Shown here piece by piece: positions 23,440 through 37,300 of a stretch of 64,000 nucleotides of DNA (its first letter is position 1; every line of letters starts with the position of its first letter). A program made the position numbers and the translations under genes. The notes beneath the pieces were generated by a model, which saw only the letters and a program-made list of their open reading frames with translations, was not told the DNA's origin and searched no databases. Origin of the DNA: Limnoperna fortunei (taxonomy: Eukaryota > Mollusca > Bivalvia > Mytilida > Modiolidae); NCBI GenBank assembly GCA_944474755.1, contig OX104113.1, positions 50,421,644 through 50,485,643 of the forward strand. The letters run 5' to 3'.

Positions 23440-26400
23440 ATGTCGCTTAGGATAGAAGATACAATACTGGTACCCACTAAAACAGGGGAATACCAGATAC
23501 AGTTGTGTTATGGAGATATTACCAAGCAGGAAGAGAAGATGGACATTATCATGGTGTCAGCCTTCCCAGGTAGTCATAAAGTTTGCTTTTTAATAAGACA
23601 ACATAAATAGAATGCTTCTACTTGTTAAACTTAACTCCACCTAATTTTTGTATCCGTGGTGCTTTTGAGTGTACCTGCAGATAAGAGGCTAAAGTGGTAG
23701 GCCAGACTTATAAAAATATTGCTTCTTTATGAAGCATTTTTGTGGTTTAATTGGTTGTTAATGAAAGCTGCCAGAATACAACCAGATGAATCGAACAGGA
23801 CTGATCAAGTTTCTACTAAATGTTTATATGAGTGGCACTCTTTGAGAAATTATTAATCTGCCTTGATCAGTATGCATAATAAACTGAATGTTACGTTTCA
23901 CCAGCGGCATTATCAGTGATATGAAATTTTATAGATTGCGTCTTCGGACCTAATTGGGGCCAGTTGTTTTTTACCCCAATCTTAACTGATACTAATTGCC
24001 AGCTTTCATGTCATAGGTTCCTTTCTCATTAGAACCTAGCTTTTTACCCTGACAGAAACTTAGATGGATTTATATATATAGATGTAGCTAACAATTTACT
24101 GACAGTCAATTGAATATTTAAAACAAACAAATGAATTATTCCAATGTGGCATTATGAAACTAAAATAATTTTGATATTTAACTGAATGTATACTTAAACA
24201 CATTTTGCAGGTGATTATGCAGCAATTGGTGGAACATTGATTGGTGCTCTAAAGAGAAATTTGGGTTTAGATGTAAAAGAATTGGCTAAAAATAAGGAAA
24301 TGGATCTTAGAACACATTTTTCTTGTTGGATGTCAAAGGAGTTAGATAAAGATTTACCTTTTAAGAGATTGTTGTGTTTTGAAAGGTAAATTGTAAAAAA
24401 AGAAAAGAAAATGACCATAGAAACTAATTAGAAATTAAGCTAAAGAAAATGTCTAATGTGAAGTTGCTACATGTATGAATAGCTAACACAAGGTTATTAT
24501 TGAACTTCATTCAATTTGATAAATCCTTTGACTATATGGTGTCTTTATGTCTGTTTTTTTTTTTTTGTCAAATCGAGCATTTTTATCTTCAGATAAAACA
24601 CCACTGAACCATCAGATTATATATGTTGTTAGCTTTAGCTATGGGGGGTCCCAGTGGTCAGGTGGTTAACCTTAGTGGGTCATCAATTATTGATCATGTG
24701 TCTGAGGTTGTGGGTTCAAGTCTCATTGTGGACAGGGTATGCAACCTTTAAAATCTTAATTGTAACACAAATAAAAAAATTATATTTTGCAACACCACAA
24801 ATAAAGTTTTACCTAGTGAAGATGATGAAATATTTGAGTTATACATGTATGTATTAACCATTCTAATTAAAATTAAATTTTTTTACTTGCTCAGCCATTT
24901 TGTTATTTTCACTGCATGTACATGTAAGAGGCAGCAACAATATCAAAAAGGGCGAGCAAGTAAAAAATTAAATTTTAATTAGATTGATGTATCAATAGAG
25001 TGAAGGGAACTAGCTTAGTTGCTCAACACTTACTGAGCAAAACAGTATTTGCAAGATAGCATGACTGTATCTGCCGAATATTTTCTGAATATTTTTACTG
25101 CTGAGAAATGGTTATTGAATTTTGAGCATGAGACAAACAAATTATATTATGCTAAACATTATGTATGTGTGATACAAGTTATGTGTATGTACTACAAAAG
25201 TACATTAATTTATGTTTTCTTGAAAAGGTTAAAACAAATTCTAATGCAGTTCTTGATGTAACATCAATTCTGATTGGATAACTTTCATGGCATCAATTCC
25301 ATGATCAGATTTTAACGCAAGGCAGACGTTATTTCCAGCAAATAAAAAATTCCAATTATAATCTGTTAATTTAGTATTTTATTGCCGTAGCATTAGAATG
25401 GAGATAACTGTATTGTATTTGAAGATTTGCCTGCATCATCAATTGGTGATTTGATGGTCGGAAATATCTGTTTACTGGCTCCGCTTACGCGTTGCCAATA
25501 ACCTCAATTTCCGACCATCAAATCACCAATTGATGCCGGCAAATCTTCAAATACAATACATTTATCTCTTAATTAACGATTGTTTTAGTTAAGTTATAAT
25601 ATCAAGATACATTAAAAGAATATGGCCCAAAAACAGAATTGAGGAACATGTAAACTAAAGTTTATCTTATGTATTTTCAAGAGGCAAATTCATATTTAAG
25701 TAATTACACTTGTCAAAAACGGAATAGAATAAATTCTATGTTATTTATGTTTTTGTATCCTCCTTATTTTATTTCATTTAAAAAGTACTCAGCTTACCAG
25801 AAAGTACTTCGTTTAAATAAATTTCAGATCTAGAACTAAAGGTAATGCAGTTGAACAAATCAGAGAAATGTTTCGAATTTTTGTTCCTGCCTGTGGAAAC
25901 CAGGAGACTACTGTTATAACACCTTTATTAGGAACTGGAAACCAGGTGAGATAAGTCCTGTCCAAATTAACTCACCTTTGTGGCATTCTAGTACAAAATA
26001 TGATATTATTTGACAACTTTATATATTATTATTTCTTCCATAAATTTATGGGACAGTCGACCCAGTAGAAATGAGCTAATGTGCACTCATTAGTACTCAC
26101 TGCATCATCAAATCTTGTTTAATGTTCTTGATTCTGATGTTCTGATTGGATGTTGGATATTTAACAATGGAGAGTCTATAGGATATCACAAATGTGAAAG
26201 TTGTTCATTTACAGAAGTAATAGGTATTTTCATGCCCTTTGGAAAAGCAAAGGTGAATTTCCACTCGTGATAAAAAAAAATGTATGTCATTTTGCTCGTT
26301 CTGCTGTGCTCCACTTGCACAAAGACAAAATTTCTATCATGGAAGATAAGCAGGACTTTCCAAAAAACATTTGTAAGAACTTAGCTACCATTCATTACTA

Positions 26401-28389
26401 TATTAATATTAATCCAAATAAAGTCAGATCTTACATTGCACCTAAATATAGTATTGATGAAAATAGCCTTTCAAATTTCATCTTTCTGGATTGTAAAAGT
26501 CTGACATAGGATTGACTTAGTCATGTCAACATTTGAAATTTATAATGATGGCTTAATTCTTCCAACTATACCCAATTTTCCTGACCCCTAACCTCAACTT
26601 TACTAGGATTTTTAAATATTAAAACATTAAGATTTGTAAACCCTTTTGGATAGGCTGTTACCGTGTGTGCGTGCCCTGCGTATACAACCCACATGAGGGT
26701 GTTTCCCTCATTAGGAGAGGGCCAAGTGTAAAAATGGAGTTATTCAGCACGATACAATTGGGTTTTTTCTCTCTGTGGTTAATTTGTTGGATTTTTTTAT
26801 AGTCACATGACTGTTTGAAGCCAATCAAAAAGTTGGAAATATATTAAAATATAATAAATTTTTTTATAACTGGTTTGGAAAAAAAATTTTATTTATAGAA
26901 TAAATTTAACAATAATAATAATTTTTCTGTTCTGGAATAGAATTGTGTGTTATATCACTAGTCTTATCAAACAAAGGTGTTAAAATTGATGTTTTAATAG
27001 TGGGTGTTTCTCTACTGCAGATTATTTATATTTCATGGATACCAATATTTGTGTTTTTATTCTGGTTACTTAGCTACCCACAAATTTAAATTCAACAAAA
27101 CATTATATTCCTGTCTGTTTGTATGAAAGTTGTTTGTTCAAAACCATCAGAACCAACTATTTGCTTTCAGCGAATGAGTTAGTTTTGTTTCAGATTTCAT
27201 GTTAAGTATTGATGTAGTATTTCTGAGTTATTAGCTGCAAGAAAGTAACTAGACATACAAACATGTAATATCTTAACGAAGTAATATACAAAAGTGTACT
27301 TCAAGTATCAGTGTATTTTATCCTATAAACATATTTTCCTCCAAAGGGTCACATCTGGTCATAAACGAACTCTGTTTATCTATTTATCATATTGAAGTGA
27401 ATTTGTCATTAAAGAAGTAATTTAGACAAGTTTTTTTGTTTACCCCTGCTTCGAAGAAGAGGTATACAGTTTTACCCTTGTCCGTCTGTTCATTCGTTCA
27501 GCTGTCCATAACACGAATTTCTGTCGCAGTTATCTAAGCAACTATAGGATGCAGAAGCCTGATATTTTGCATATTGCTTTATCTTATATAGTACCTTATG
27601 GTGTTCAGCGATTTCATGCTCCTTGGTCATCTTCTTCCTCTTTATCAAATAATTTTTGTGAAAGAAGGGGTTATCATTAGTGCACATTATCTCACAGATT
27701 TATTTTGCTTCTCGATTGTTTGTAAAATTTGAAATGAATATAAACTTGTAATAAAGTAAAAATGATTTTTTTTTATTGTTTACTTTCAGTGATAAATTAC
27801 TGTTAAACATCATGTCTTGTATTTGCTGCTACAGTTTACTAGCACATTGATCTAGTACAAAGCACACACACACCACACAGCATTTGTCTACTATACCTAA
27901 GCAATTCATTACTTGGCATATTATGGGATAGTTTGTTTGTTTGTTTGAATGATGTTTAACGCCATTTTCAGCGATTTTTCAGCTATTTCATGGTGTCCAG
28001 TTTTTATTGGGGGAGGAAGCCGGAGTACCCAGAGAAAACGAGTCGAGTACACCCTGCTCTCAGTGAGAATCGAACCCGCAATCTCAGTGTTGACAGACCA
28101 CATGATTAACAGTAGACAAACTACCTTAACCACTTGGCCACCCAGGCCCCTATTATGGGATATACTATTTGGTTATATATTGTCAGAAATATATTCCATT
28201 TTTTTCTGTTGACAGGGATTCAGCGAAACTGTTATTCTGAGTTGTATGGTAGAGACAGCTGCTAATTGGATGAAAGCAGGCTTACCACTTAAGTGTATCA
28301 AATTAGTTATTTACTCTGAAGGTGATTCTAACATGAATAAGTTGTTTTCTGCATTAAAGAAGACAATTACAGATAAGTCAATTAAAAAG
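23440..28389 (+). CDS. macro-like domain (exons 1-4 of the multi-TIR gene)
   Basis: Exons 1-4 encode residues 1-199. After a short N-terminus comes a strand and glycine-rich loop (IIMVSAFPGDY, then GGTLIGALKRNLG), a DLRTHFSCWM segment, and a second glycine loop in TPLLGTGNQGFSETVI followed by a helix and the strand IKLVIYSE. The order strand-Gly loop-helix ... P-LLGTG-x-x-G-F is what macro-fold domains show around the ADP-ribose site. The canonical NAA(N/D) motif is absent, so this is a diverged macro-like domain. A structural search is needed to be certain of the fold. Confidence 0.55.
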
Positions 28390-31300
28390 GTGAGTATTTC
28401 TGTCACATTTAATATGAAGTAAATATACCAGTTTTCATTAATAAAATGTATTTAGGATTATAGTAATGGATTTGTGTATGGATAGAATTTTTTAAAATGT
28501 CAGATTTGATTTAAGATTTTATTTGTCCTTGTTTTGCATGAAAACATTGGATACATTCTCATTGAAGCAATTTTCTTTTGGCTCAGTCTAATTCAAATTA
28601 AATATTTCACTTGCCCCCCTCTTTTTTGCTATGTTGCTACATGCAGCGACATAGCATAAAGGTCGTAGCAAGTGAAAGATACAATTTTAATTAGATTTCT
28701 ATTGGCTAACATCCACTTGCGTAAGGTCAGTACAATATTAGCAAAACAACTGTTTTAAATTTCAGGAAGAAAAAGCTGAAATAAAATATGATCTATTCAT
28801 TACATATGAAGAAGGTGACAAAGAATGGGCTACCATGGTATCCAAAGTATTTCACGCCAAAAATAAGGACCTGCGTATTTATACAGAACTACAGAAATTT
28901 GACAAGAATAAAACTTGGCAGGACAGTGTTTTTAAGATTATGTCATGCTGTCAGAAGTAAGCACAGTTTGTAAATAATTATTACTTTCAATAAATCTTAA
29001 GCAAGAACTAAGAAACTAATTTTATTTAAACTGACAATGACAAAAATGTTACTTTCAAATAAAGTTTTGGCAAATTTCCAAATATAGTGGACAGAACTTG
29101 TAACAGTTGTGATGCATTCCACATTAAATAGCAGTGATTGGGTTTTGTACTTTCAAAATATTTTCAGGCTCCCAGAAAAAATTCAAGGGAGCTCATAATC
29201 ACTGAATTGTCGATTCTGCTGATTTTTCATTGATTTTTTTTTTCATGCTTGAATTTTTTATATAATAGTATTTTATTTTTGCTTCCTGCAGAATTGTTGC
29301 CATCTTGACACCTTCATTTGTCAACAGTAAAGACTGTTTAGATCTATTCAACATGGCTATGTGCTGTAACAGACTGAAGAATTCAGAGATGCTGTTTCCA
29401 TTCCTTGTGACCTCAGTAGATTCTATGCCAGTGTACATGAAATTAGTTCAGTATTTTGACTGCAGGTGTGTTATGTAATACAGTCAACTCTCTTTACAAC
29501 GACCATGTTAGTTTCCCGCCAGCATTGATGTTAAACTGAATTTGCTGTTATAATAAATTTGTATTTTTGTATATTGAATATGTCGTTGTATCGAGCATAA
29601 TCAACACATAGACACATTTGTTACTGCTGAAATCCGGTCTGATGTCAAATACTCTGTTAAATCAAATGTTGTTGTAACGAGGGTTCACTGTAATTTCTGT
29701 AGAAAAAATTTGGTTAGGTTCAGGATATAAAATCTACATGTATTTAGAGTTATCACAAAGAATTATGTTTTGTATATTTCTGTTGACATGCATTATTTAT
29801 TTTTAACAGAATAAGAAAAGATGGTGATGTCCTTTCAGTTAAGATAGACCAAGCCTGTTCTTTTTTGATGAATCCTACCTCAAAACCAGCTAATCCTACT
29901 GATGATGATGATCAGGAAGAGAGATATCAGTATGACATTTTCATTTCCTATTCACACAGACAACCCCAGCATGCAGAGCAACTATTGCAGATGATGACGT
30001 CAGCAAATTCAGACCTCAAGATTTTCTTTGATAGGAGTGAATTAACTATGGGTAATTTTTAAAATTCACAAACAATGGATAATTACAGCATGTAGAGTTG
30101 CTATATTCTAAGTTTGAACTTTTTAACTTGTCATATGTTAATTGTAATAACCTAAGGAGATGAAAATGGTTATATAGAATCTTCAACGTTGTGATGATTT
30201 TTAGCTACAATGTAGTCCATTGTTTTTCAGAAGACAATTTAAAAATAAATGTCATAGAAACTTTATTATACCAAGATTACAGCTTTATTTCTTGTTTTAA
30301 ATTATATTTTCTGGAATTGTACTTCTTTCTTAATTTTTTTATAATAAATTATTTCATATCAAATTTTTTACTGTGAACCTTTTGTTAAAATCATGACAAC
30401 ATTAAAATATGACCATAATTGATTTTTTAAAAGTATGTTTGTTTATGTTAAGGTAATTCTTCGTTTATCTTAGAAATATGTCTATGGAGACAAGTATAAG
30501 GCAATGAAAAAAAACCCACAAGTTTAAGTATTATTGACCTGACTCCATTATGGTGTCTTTTTTCAAATAACCAATTAAAAAAAAAAGAACAAGTCTAATA
30601 AGAATTTTCACCTACCTGGTATTTATACTGTATAATTAATTTAATGGAAATTACAGTACTTGCACCCATAAATGCAACACTTTGACTGATTGATAACTGA
30701 TTGCTGACGGATTTTGGAACGCTGACGGATCGCTGACTGATTGATGATGACGACATCCTTCCAAAATTATGAATCAGTCATTACCTTGGTAACCGTCAGC
30801 GATCAGTGCGATCAGTCCAATCAGAGCGATCCAAAATCCGTCATTTAATTATATGCATAAATCTGTTAGTTTATTGACGGATTTGTATATATTAATAATT
30901 TAAAGATAAAACGGATTCTGCGTCATTTGTATATAATATATGCATTTATTATACCTTTTTTATAATAAAATAAAAACATGCGTTTAAAAGAATTGTTAAT
31001 ACAATGTCTCGTTCTAAATGAATAAATAAACATTTAAAGAAATTTTTTTTCTTTATATTATATAATTAAGCACATTTCTTTAAAGCAGGACATATCTGGG
31101 AACCGAGTCCTGTAAACCTTCAAAAAACTTCTATTTAAGGCACATCAGTAACGAACAGGTAAATTTTTTTTTCGTAATCCATTATTGATTCTCTTTTTTT
31201 ATTCCCACGACTCGTGATTTTTTGCGACCTGTTACATGTATATTTTTTGTCATATATTAAGCCGACCCAACTCCCCCAATTAGTAACAGATTTATTTCAC

Positions 31301-34300
31301 ATTTAGGAAAGAACGTGGCCTCTTTTTGACATCATTATTAGTTACTTAAATGTATGCCAACGTGTTTTTATTTTGTCTACAACATTTTAAATACAATTAT
31401 AAAACTGTTGTGTATAACAATTGTTCAACTGTTAAACAATTATTGTCAATCAAAACGCATTGTTTACTAAACAAAAGTTGTATTGTAAAATATACAGCAA
31501 TTCTTGTCGCAAGTTTTATTGGACAGGCAATAAAATTTGTTTAAAAAAGTATACATACAATTACGCTGGATTGTTCCATTTTTTTTCATGGCGTCCATTT
31601 TTTATTGGGGGTGGGGTGGGAGAAAGCCGGAGTACAGGTAAAAAACCGACAGTCTTTTGTCAATTAAAGTCGAGTCGGGGGCACCCTATCTGCAGTCGTT
31701 CGAAAATCCGCAACCTGTTGACAGGCATTTGACAACTAGTAGATGACTTACCAATCAGCCACCTAGGCCGCAATAACGCTGGGGAGAATTGTCTGCGAAT
31801 ACTGAGGTTAAGCGTAAAAATGTGTTACAGATAGACACATATTTCAGTACGAAATAGTAATTTTTTAACAAAACGTTATAAATTGTTTAGGTCTTAACAT
31901 TGTCATTACAGTGTCATGTCGATGAAACAAGGAGAAGGAAACCGGAGTACCCGGATAAAACACCCGTCCTCCAGTAGGAAAACTGGCTCCCTTTCAATTA
32001 AGTCGAGTGCACCCTGCCTGCAGTGAGATTCGAACACGAAACCTCAGTGTTGACAGACCACGTGATCAATAGTTGATGAACTAACATCACCACTCGGCTC
32101 CTTCAATCAATTAGATAAAGATGGACAAAAGGGCAATTTTGAAAAATATGGGGCATGGGTTGGGGAGTAAGATTTACTTTTTTTTCGTACAAGGAGTGTG
32201 ACACTCTCTAAACATGTCACTATGGTTCGCGGCAATTTTAATATGACCTGAACCTTTAATTCTCTGTAAATTCATGTGACACAGTGAAATATATAGTGAA
32301 TAAAATATATAAATAGATGTTTTTGCTTTTGTCGTGAATCTTATTCAGTATTATACAGCAGAATTTTTAGAACTGTGGCACATAAGTTTATTCTTTATTT
32401 AATTCTGTGTAAATTCATGTGACACTATGGGGTAGTTAATAAAATATATAAATAGATGTTTTCGCTTTTGTCGTAAATCTTATTCAGTATTATACACCGG
32501 AATTCATAGGAACTGTGGCAAAGAAAAAAAACTGATCAAACCACGACAAATGATCTCTCTAAGCGTTTACAATAAAAAAACCACGACCTCGGAGGTTAAG
32601 GTAGCAGTAACCTATTATTGATCACCAAGTTGTATGTTTGATTCTTACAGCGAGGTGGTGTGCTCGACACATCCCTATATAAATTTGCAAAGAGCACCAG
32701 TTTTCCTGTCGAAACTTTGCTGTTTCGTTGGGTACTCCAGCTCTTCCCAATAAACACTCGACTTCATATTATATAAACTAATATATTTTTTTTAAAATAG
32801 TGTTAAACAAACTTCAAACATACATATAATGCTAACGCGAAAAGGCGAAGTGGAAAAATGTTACGATTTTGCCTTCACGTTTTTCGTGTTTCTCTCTTTT
32901 TCCGCTTTAAAACTTTTCGAAGACAAATACGAGATGTACGCCTTGGCATGCGAGGTCAGATATTTTTTTAATTTATTGTGTGTGTGGTTTTTTTTCATTT
33001 CTTTTTTTAATTATTTTGTAATAAAATGACACTATGTGATGTTTATATGCCGTCAAAGATGCATTAGTGATAGATTTTTTCGGACATGCGCCTTGGCACG
33101 CGAGATGGTTTTTTAAAGTCATTGTCTGTGTGCGTTTTTAAATTTACTTTGTTTTAATTATTTTGTTACACTATGTAATGTTTATATTTCGTCACAGATG
33201 CATTAGTAATAGATTGGGGGAATTTCCTTTTTTTTTTTAATAACTTTAGATAGAGCAGTTTTAGCCTTAATATTAGATAAAACGATCCATCAATGAGGAC
33301 ATAACAGTTGACATTTTTATACTTCTAATATTTGCCAGTGAAACGAATTTTCACATTCCAAAATATTAATTTTACTAACCGGAAGTTGAATGGACGGATT
33401 GGAGCGATCAGTCCAAATCAATCCGTCAGATCAGTCAAATCGTTCCAAATCCGTCAATTGACGGATGGACGGATTGGGAACGATCTGACGAATTGGGAAC
33501 GATTTGACTGATAACTGATTGTTGACGGATTTTGGAACGCTGACGGATCGCTGACGGATTGATAAAAGTGTTGCGTCTTCAATCTCAAGTACTGTAGTAC
33601 TCAATTTCAATTAATCTAAAGATTAATGATACTATTAAAGGATTGACAACAACACTTCGTAGGATGCAACAATCTATGTTTATTCTTGTCGACTAGTTTC
33701 GTCAGTATCCTGCCATCATCAGGACAATTTTTCATAAAATTACAGAGCTTAAGTACTTTTGTAGGTAAGGCTTATGACGTCACTATAAACAATGGTTGCT
33801 GTTGATGACTTTAAATAAAATATAAAGTTAAAATTATAAAAATTAATGAATCAAAATGGAGATTTTTTTTAGAATAGTAAATAATAGCGGTTGCAAACCG
33901 ACAACCAACTCCACACAAACAACCACACAATCCATTAGAAATGCAAAACTCCAACTGATCAAACTTAGACAGCAATAAAATTTCAAGACAATAAGTCTTG
34001 GCACTCTGTTTTAAAGTATAATAGTAGGATTGAACTGGTTTAAAATTGTTCAAAAATCTTTTTACAGGAAGTATGTGGCAGTCATCTTTGTATGAATCTT
34101 TAGACAGATCTGAATGCATCATTGCATTGGTATCACCATCCTATTTCTCATCTGTTGTGTGTACAGAAGAATACAACATTGCCCTAGCAAGGCATTTAGC
34201 TTGGGTGGGTAATAAGCTGAAGACATTTAGCTTGGGTGGTTTATAAGCTCAAGGCATTTAGCTCGGTTGGGTAATAATCTCAAGACATTTAGCTTGGGTG

Positions 34301-37300
34301 GGTAATAAGCTCAAGGCATTTGGCTTGGGTGGGTAATAACCTCAAGGCATTTAGTTTGGTTGGGTAATAAGATCAAGACATTTAGCTTGGGTGGTTTATA
34401 AGCTCAAAGCATTTAGCTTGGGTGGGTAATAATCTCAAGGAATTTAGTTTGGTTGGGTAATAATCTCAAGGTATTTAGCTTGGGTGGGTAATAAGAAAAG
34501 ACTATTAGCTTATATGGGTAATAAGCTCAAGACATTTAGCTTGGGTAGGCAATAACCTAAAGGCATTTAGCTTGGGTGCAAGATAAGCAATATATATTTA
34601 CCTATATTCAGGAAAAAAAGTTAAATAACCAAAAGAAATCATAAATAAATTAACAGGTAAAAAGAGGTGGACCAATACATGCAAACAGTTTCCATAAGAA
34701 AAGTATTAATTTAAACCATCTGCAAACAGTTTTAAACCTTAAAATTTAAATCATTTTAGAAATTTTAGTACAGTAAATTAAGACAATGATTGTCACTGAA
34801 CTGCTGGGTCAATGATACCCTCCGAGACTATAAAGTCCACCAGGAGAGGCATTGATCCAGTAGTTTCAAATAATGTGTCATTCAAGATACCAAGGTTGTA
34901 CAGTTTACTTTGCTAGATTCATATTTTGTCTTATCAAGATTCATCAGTGTGGCTCAAACCAAAAATATAGTTAATAGGCAATTTATTGGTTTTGTCCATA
35001 AAGTATACAATTTTGTAGGAAATTCATGCTGAAAAAGCATTAAAACTTATCAATTAACTAAGCTTTCATAACAAATTTTTGGTAGTGATGAATTATGTTT
35101 GTAGGTCAGGAAACAATTAACTGAATAGTTTTTACATGATTCTTGGCTAATAACATTTTATCCTAAAAATCAATTTGAAATTTGCACACAATATATTACA
35201 GGAAAATTGAAATTTATGAAAGTTGAAGTAAACAATAATAATGTTGTTGCAGCCCAGTGGAGTACTTTTCATACCAGTGCTAGTAGAACCCATGGAAACA
35301 GTACCAAGTCACTTTAGCAGGATCTGCATGATTGATGGTAGAGGCGAAAATTTTAAGAAAGTTGCAGAAAATCTGACGGAGAAAATTATTGAATGGAGAC
35401 GGACTAAGTCACAGATACCATATATACAGAACCCAGTGGTAAATAACTGACCTTTGTATAAAGTAAATTTTTGTAGTGCAATAGAATTTTTTTTGCATGA
35501 AATTTATAGGGCCAGTATGGTTATTTTTGTTTAAATAATGATGAAAAGGTATTTCATGACACATAATTATCCATATACTAATGTATCTGAAATAACAGTG
35601 TTCTATAGAGGGATATTAAGTGTATATGCAAGTACAATATAGGTTCTTGGCAGCCATATTTGTGGTGTTACTAATAGTCTTTAGAGTTCATACTGTAATT
35701 CATCAATATAAATTATAATTCCTCTTTACAAATTTTGAGCTTATATGTACCATTTTTAGCTCACCTGACCCAAAGGGTCATGTGAGCTATTGTTATCACT
35801 TTGCGTCCGTCGTCGGCGGCGTCTGTTAACTTTTTACATTTTAATCTTCTTCTCTGAAACCACTTGGCCAATTGAAACCAAACTTGGCCATAATGTTCAT
35901 TGGATGGACCTTTACAAAGTTTGTGTTTTTTATTTTGATTGGTAAACCAATATCGCCGCCATCTCAAGACTTAGCTTAACATAGGACCCTATGGGAAAAA
36001 AGTTAAAAAGGTTTTCTTCTCTGAAACCGTTTAACCAATCAAAACAAAACTTACTAGCAATATTGTTGAGATGGTCCTCTATAAAGTTTGTGTTTTAGAT
36101 GGGAATTGGAAATTCAAAATGGCCGCCACTGCAGGACTTAGTTTAACATAGAATCCTATGGGAAAAAGTTTTAAAAGGCTTCTTCTCTGAAATCGGTTAA
36201 TCAATGGAAACAAAAACTTACTAGCAATATTGTTTGGATGGTCCTCTATAAAGTTTGTGTTTTTTATGGCAATTGGAAATTCAAAATGGCCGCCACTGCA
36301 GGACTTAGTTTAACATAGAACCCTATGGGAAAAAGTTTTAAAAGGCTTCTTCTCTGAAACCGGTTAATCAATGGAAACAAAAACTTACTAGCAATATTGT
36401 TTGGATGGTCCTCTATAAAGTTTGTGTTTTTTATGGCAATTGGAAATTCAAAATGGCTGCCACCGCAGGACTTAATTTAACATAGGACCCTATGGGAAAA
36501 AGTTTGAAAGGCTTCTTTTCTGAAACTGGCCAACCAATGGAAACAAAACTTACTAGCAATATTGTTTGGATGGCCCTCTATAAAGTTAATGTGTTTTATC
36601 CCAATCTGATATTCAAAATGGCCACCACCGCAGGACTTAGTTTAACATTGGACCCTATGGGAAAAATGTTAAAAAGGGCTTCTTCTCTGAAACCGGTTAA
36701 CCAATCAAAACAAAACTTACTAGCAATATTGTTTGGATATTCCTTTATAAAGTTTATGATTTTTATGCCAATTGGAAATTCAAAATGGCCGCTACCGCAG
36801 GACTTAGTTTAACATACGACCCTATGGGAAAAAGTTTTTAAAGGCTTCTTCTCTGAAACCGGTTAATCAATGGAAACAAAAACTTACTAGCAATATTGTT
36901 TGGATGGTCCTCTATAAAGTTTATGTTTTTTATGGCAATTGGAAATTCAAAATGGCCGCTACTGCAGGACTTAGTTAAACATACGACCCTATGGGAAAAA
37001 GTTTTTAAAGGCTTCTTCTCTGAAACCGGTTAATCAATGGAAGCAAAAACTTACTAGCAATATTGTTTGGATGGTCCTTTATAAAGTTTATGTTTTTTAT
37101 GGCAATTGGAAATTCAAAATGGCCACCTCCCCGGCAGGACTTAGTTTAACATAGGACCCTATGGGCAAATAAAAAAAATCTTCTCTATACAACTGGTTAA
37201 CCAATGAAACAAAGCTTTCTAGTAATATTGTTTGGATGGTCCTATTTAAAGTTTATTGAAAATTACAGGACTTACTTTAACATCAGGGAAATGCCATCTT

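Larger units (their letters stand above)
30653..33595. mobile_element. 2.9-kb non-autonomous element with TGACGGAT-rich inverted ends
   Basis: The outer edges ACAGTACTTG (30653) and CAAGTACTGT (33595) are inverted. Next inward on each side is GCAACACTTT against AAAGTGTTGC. Both ends then carry arrays of TGACGGAT, GCTGACGGATC and ATTTTGGAACGCTGACGG in opposite orientation, plus internal palindromic GATCAGTCAAATCGTTCC words. The interior has no transposase; it carries three SINEs and two internal tandem duplications. No target-site duplication is clear. It occupies most of the intron between exons 7 and 8 of the multi-TIR gene. Confidence 0.7.

Noticed and set aside
26201..26509. Open frame of 102 codons in an intron of the multi-TIR gene
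   Set aside because: No family motif, and no splice signals that would join it to neighbouring exons in phase. Could be a relic of an unknown element.
27930..28153. Possible tRNA gene from the box A/box B match
   Set aside because: The match continues into the SINE body shared by many copies, and the cloverleaf is degenerate. It is a SINE head, not a tRNA gene.
34046..34246. Reading frame running on from exon 8 into the 31-bp repeat
   Set aside because: The extension is unspliced intron. Translation through the repeat gives no TIR sequence, whereas splicing at 34204 restores the next TIR strand at 35253.
36492..36812. Open frame of 106 codons in the 167-bp tandem array
   Set aside because: It repeats with the DNA unit and arises from a unit length near a multiple of three. 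Other copies contain stops.
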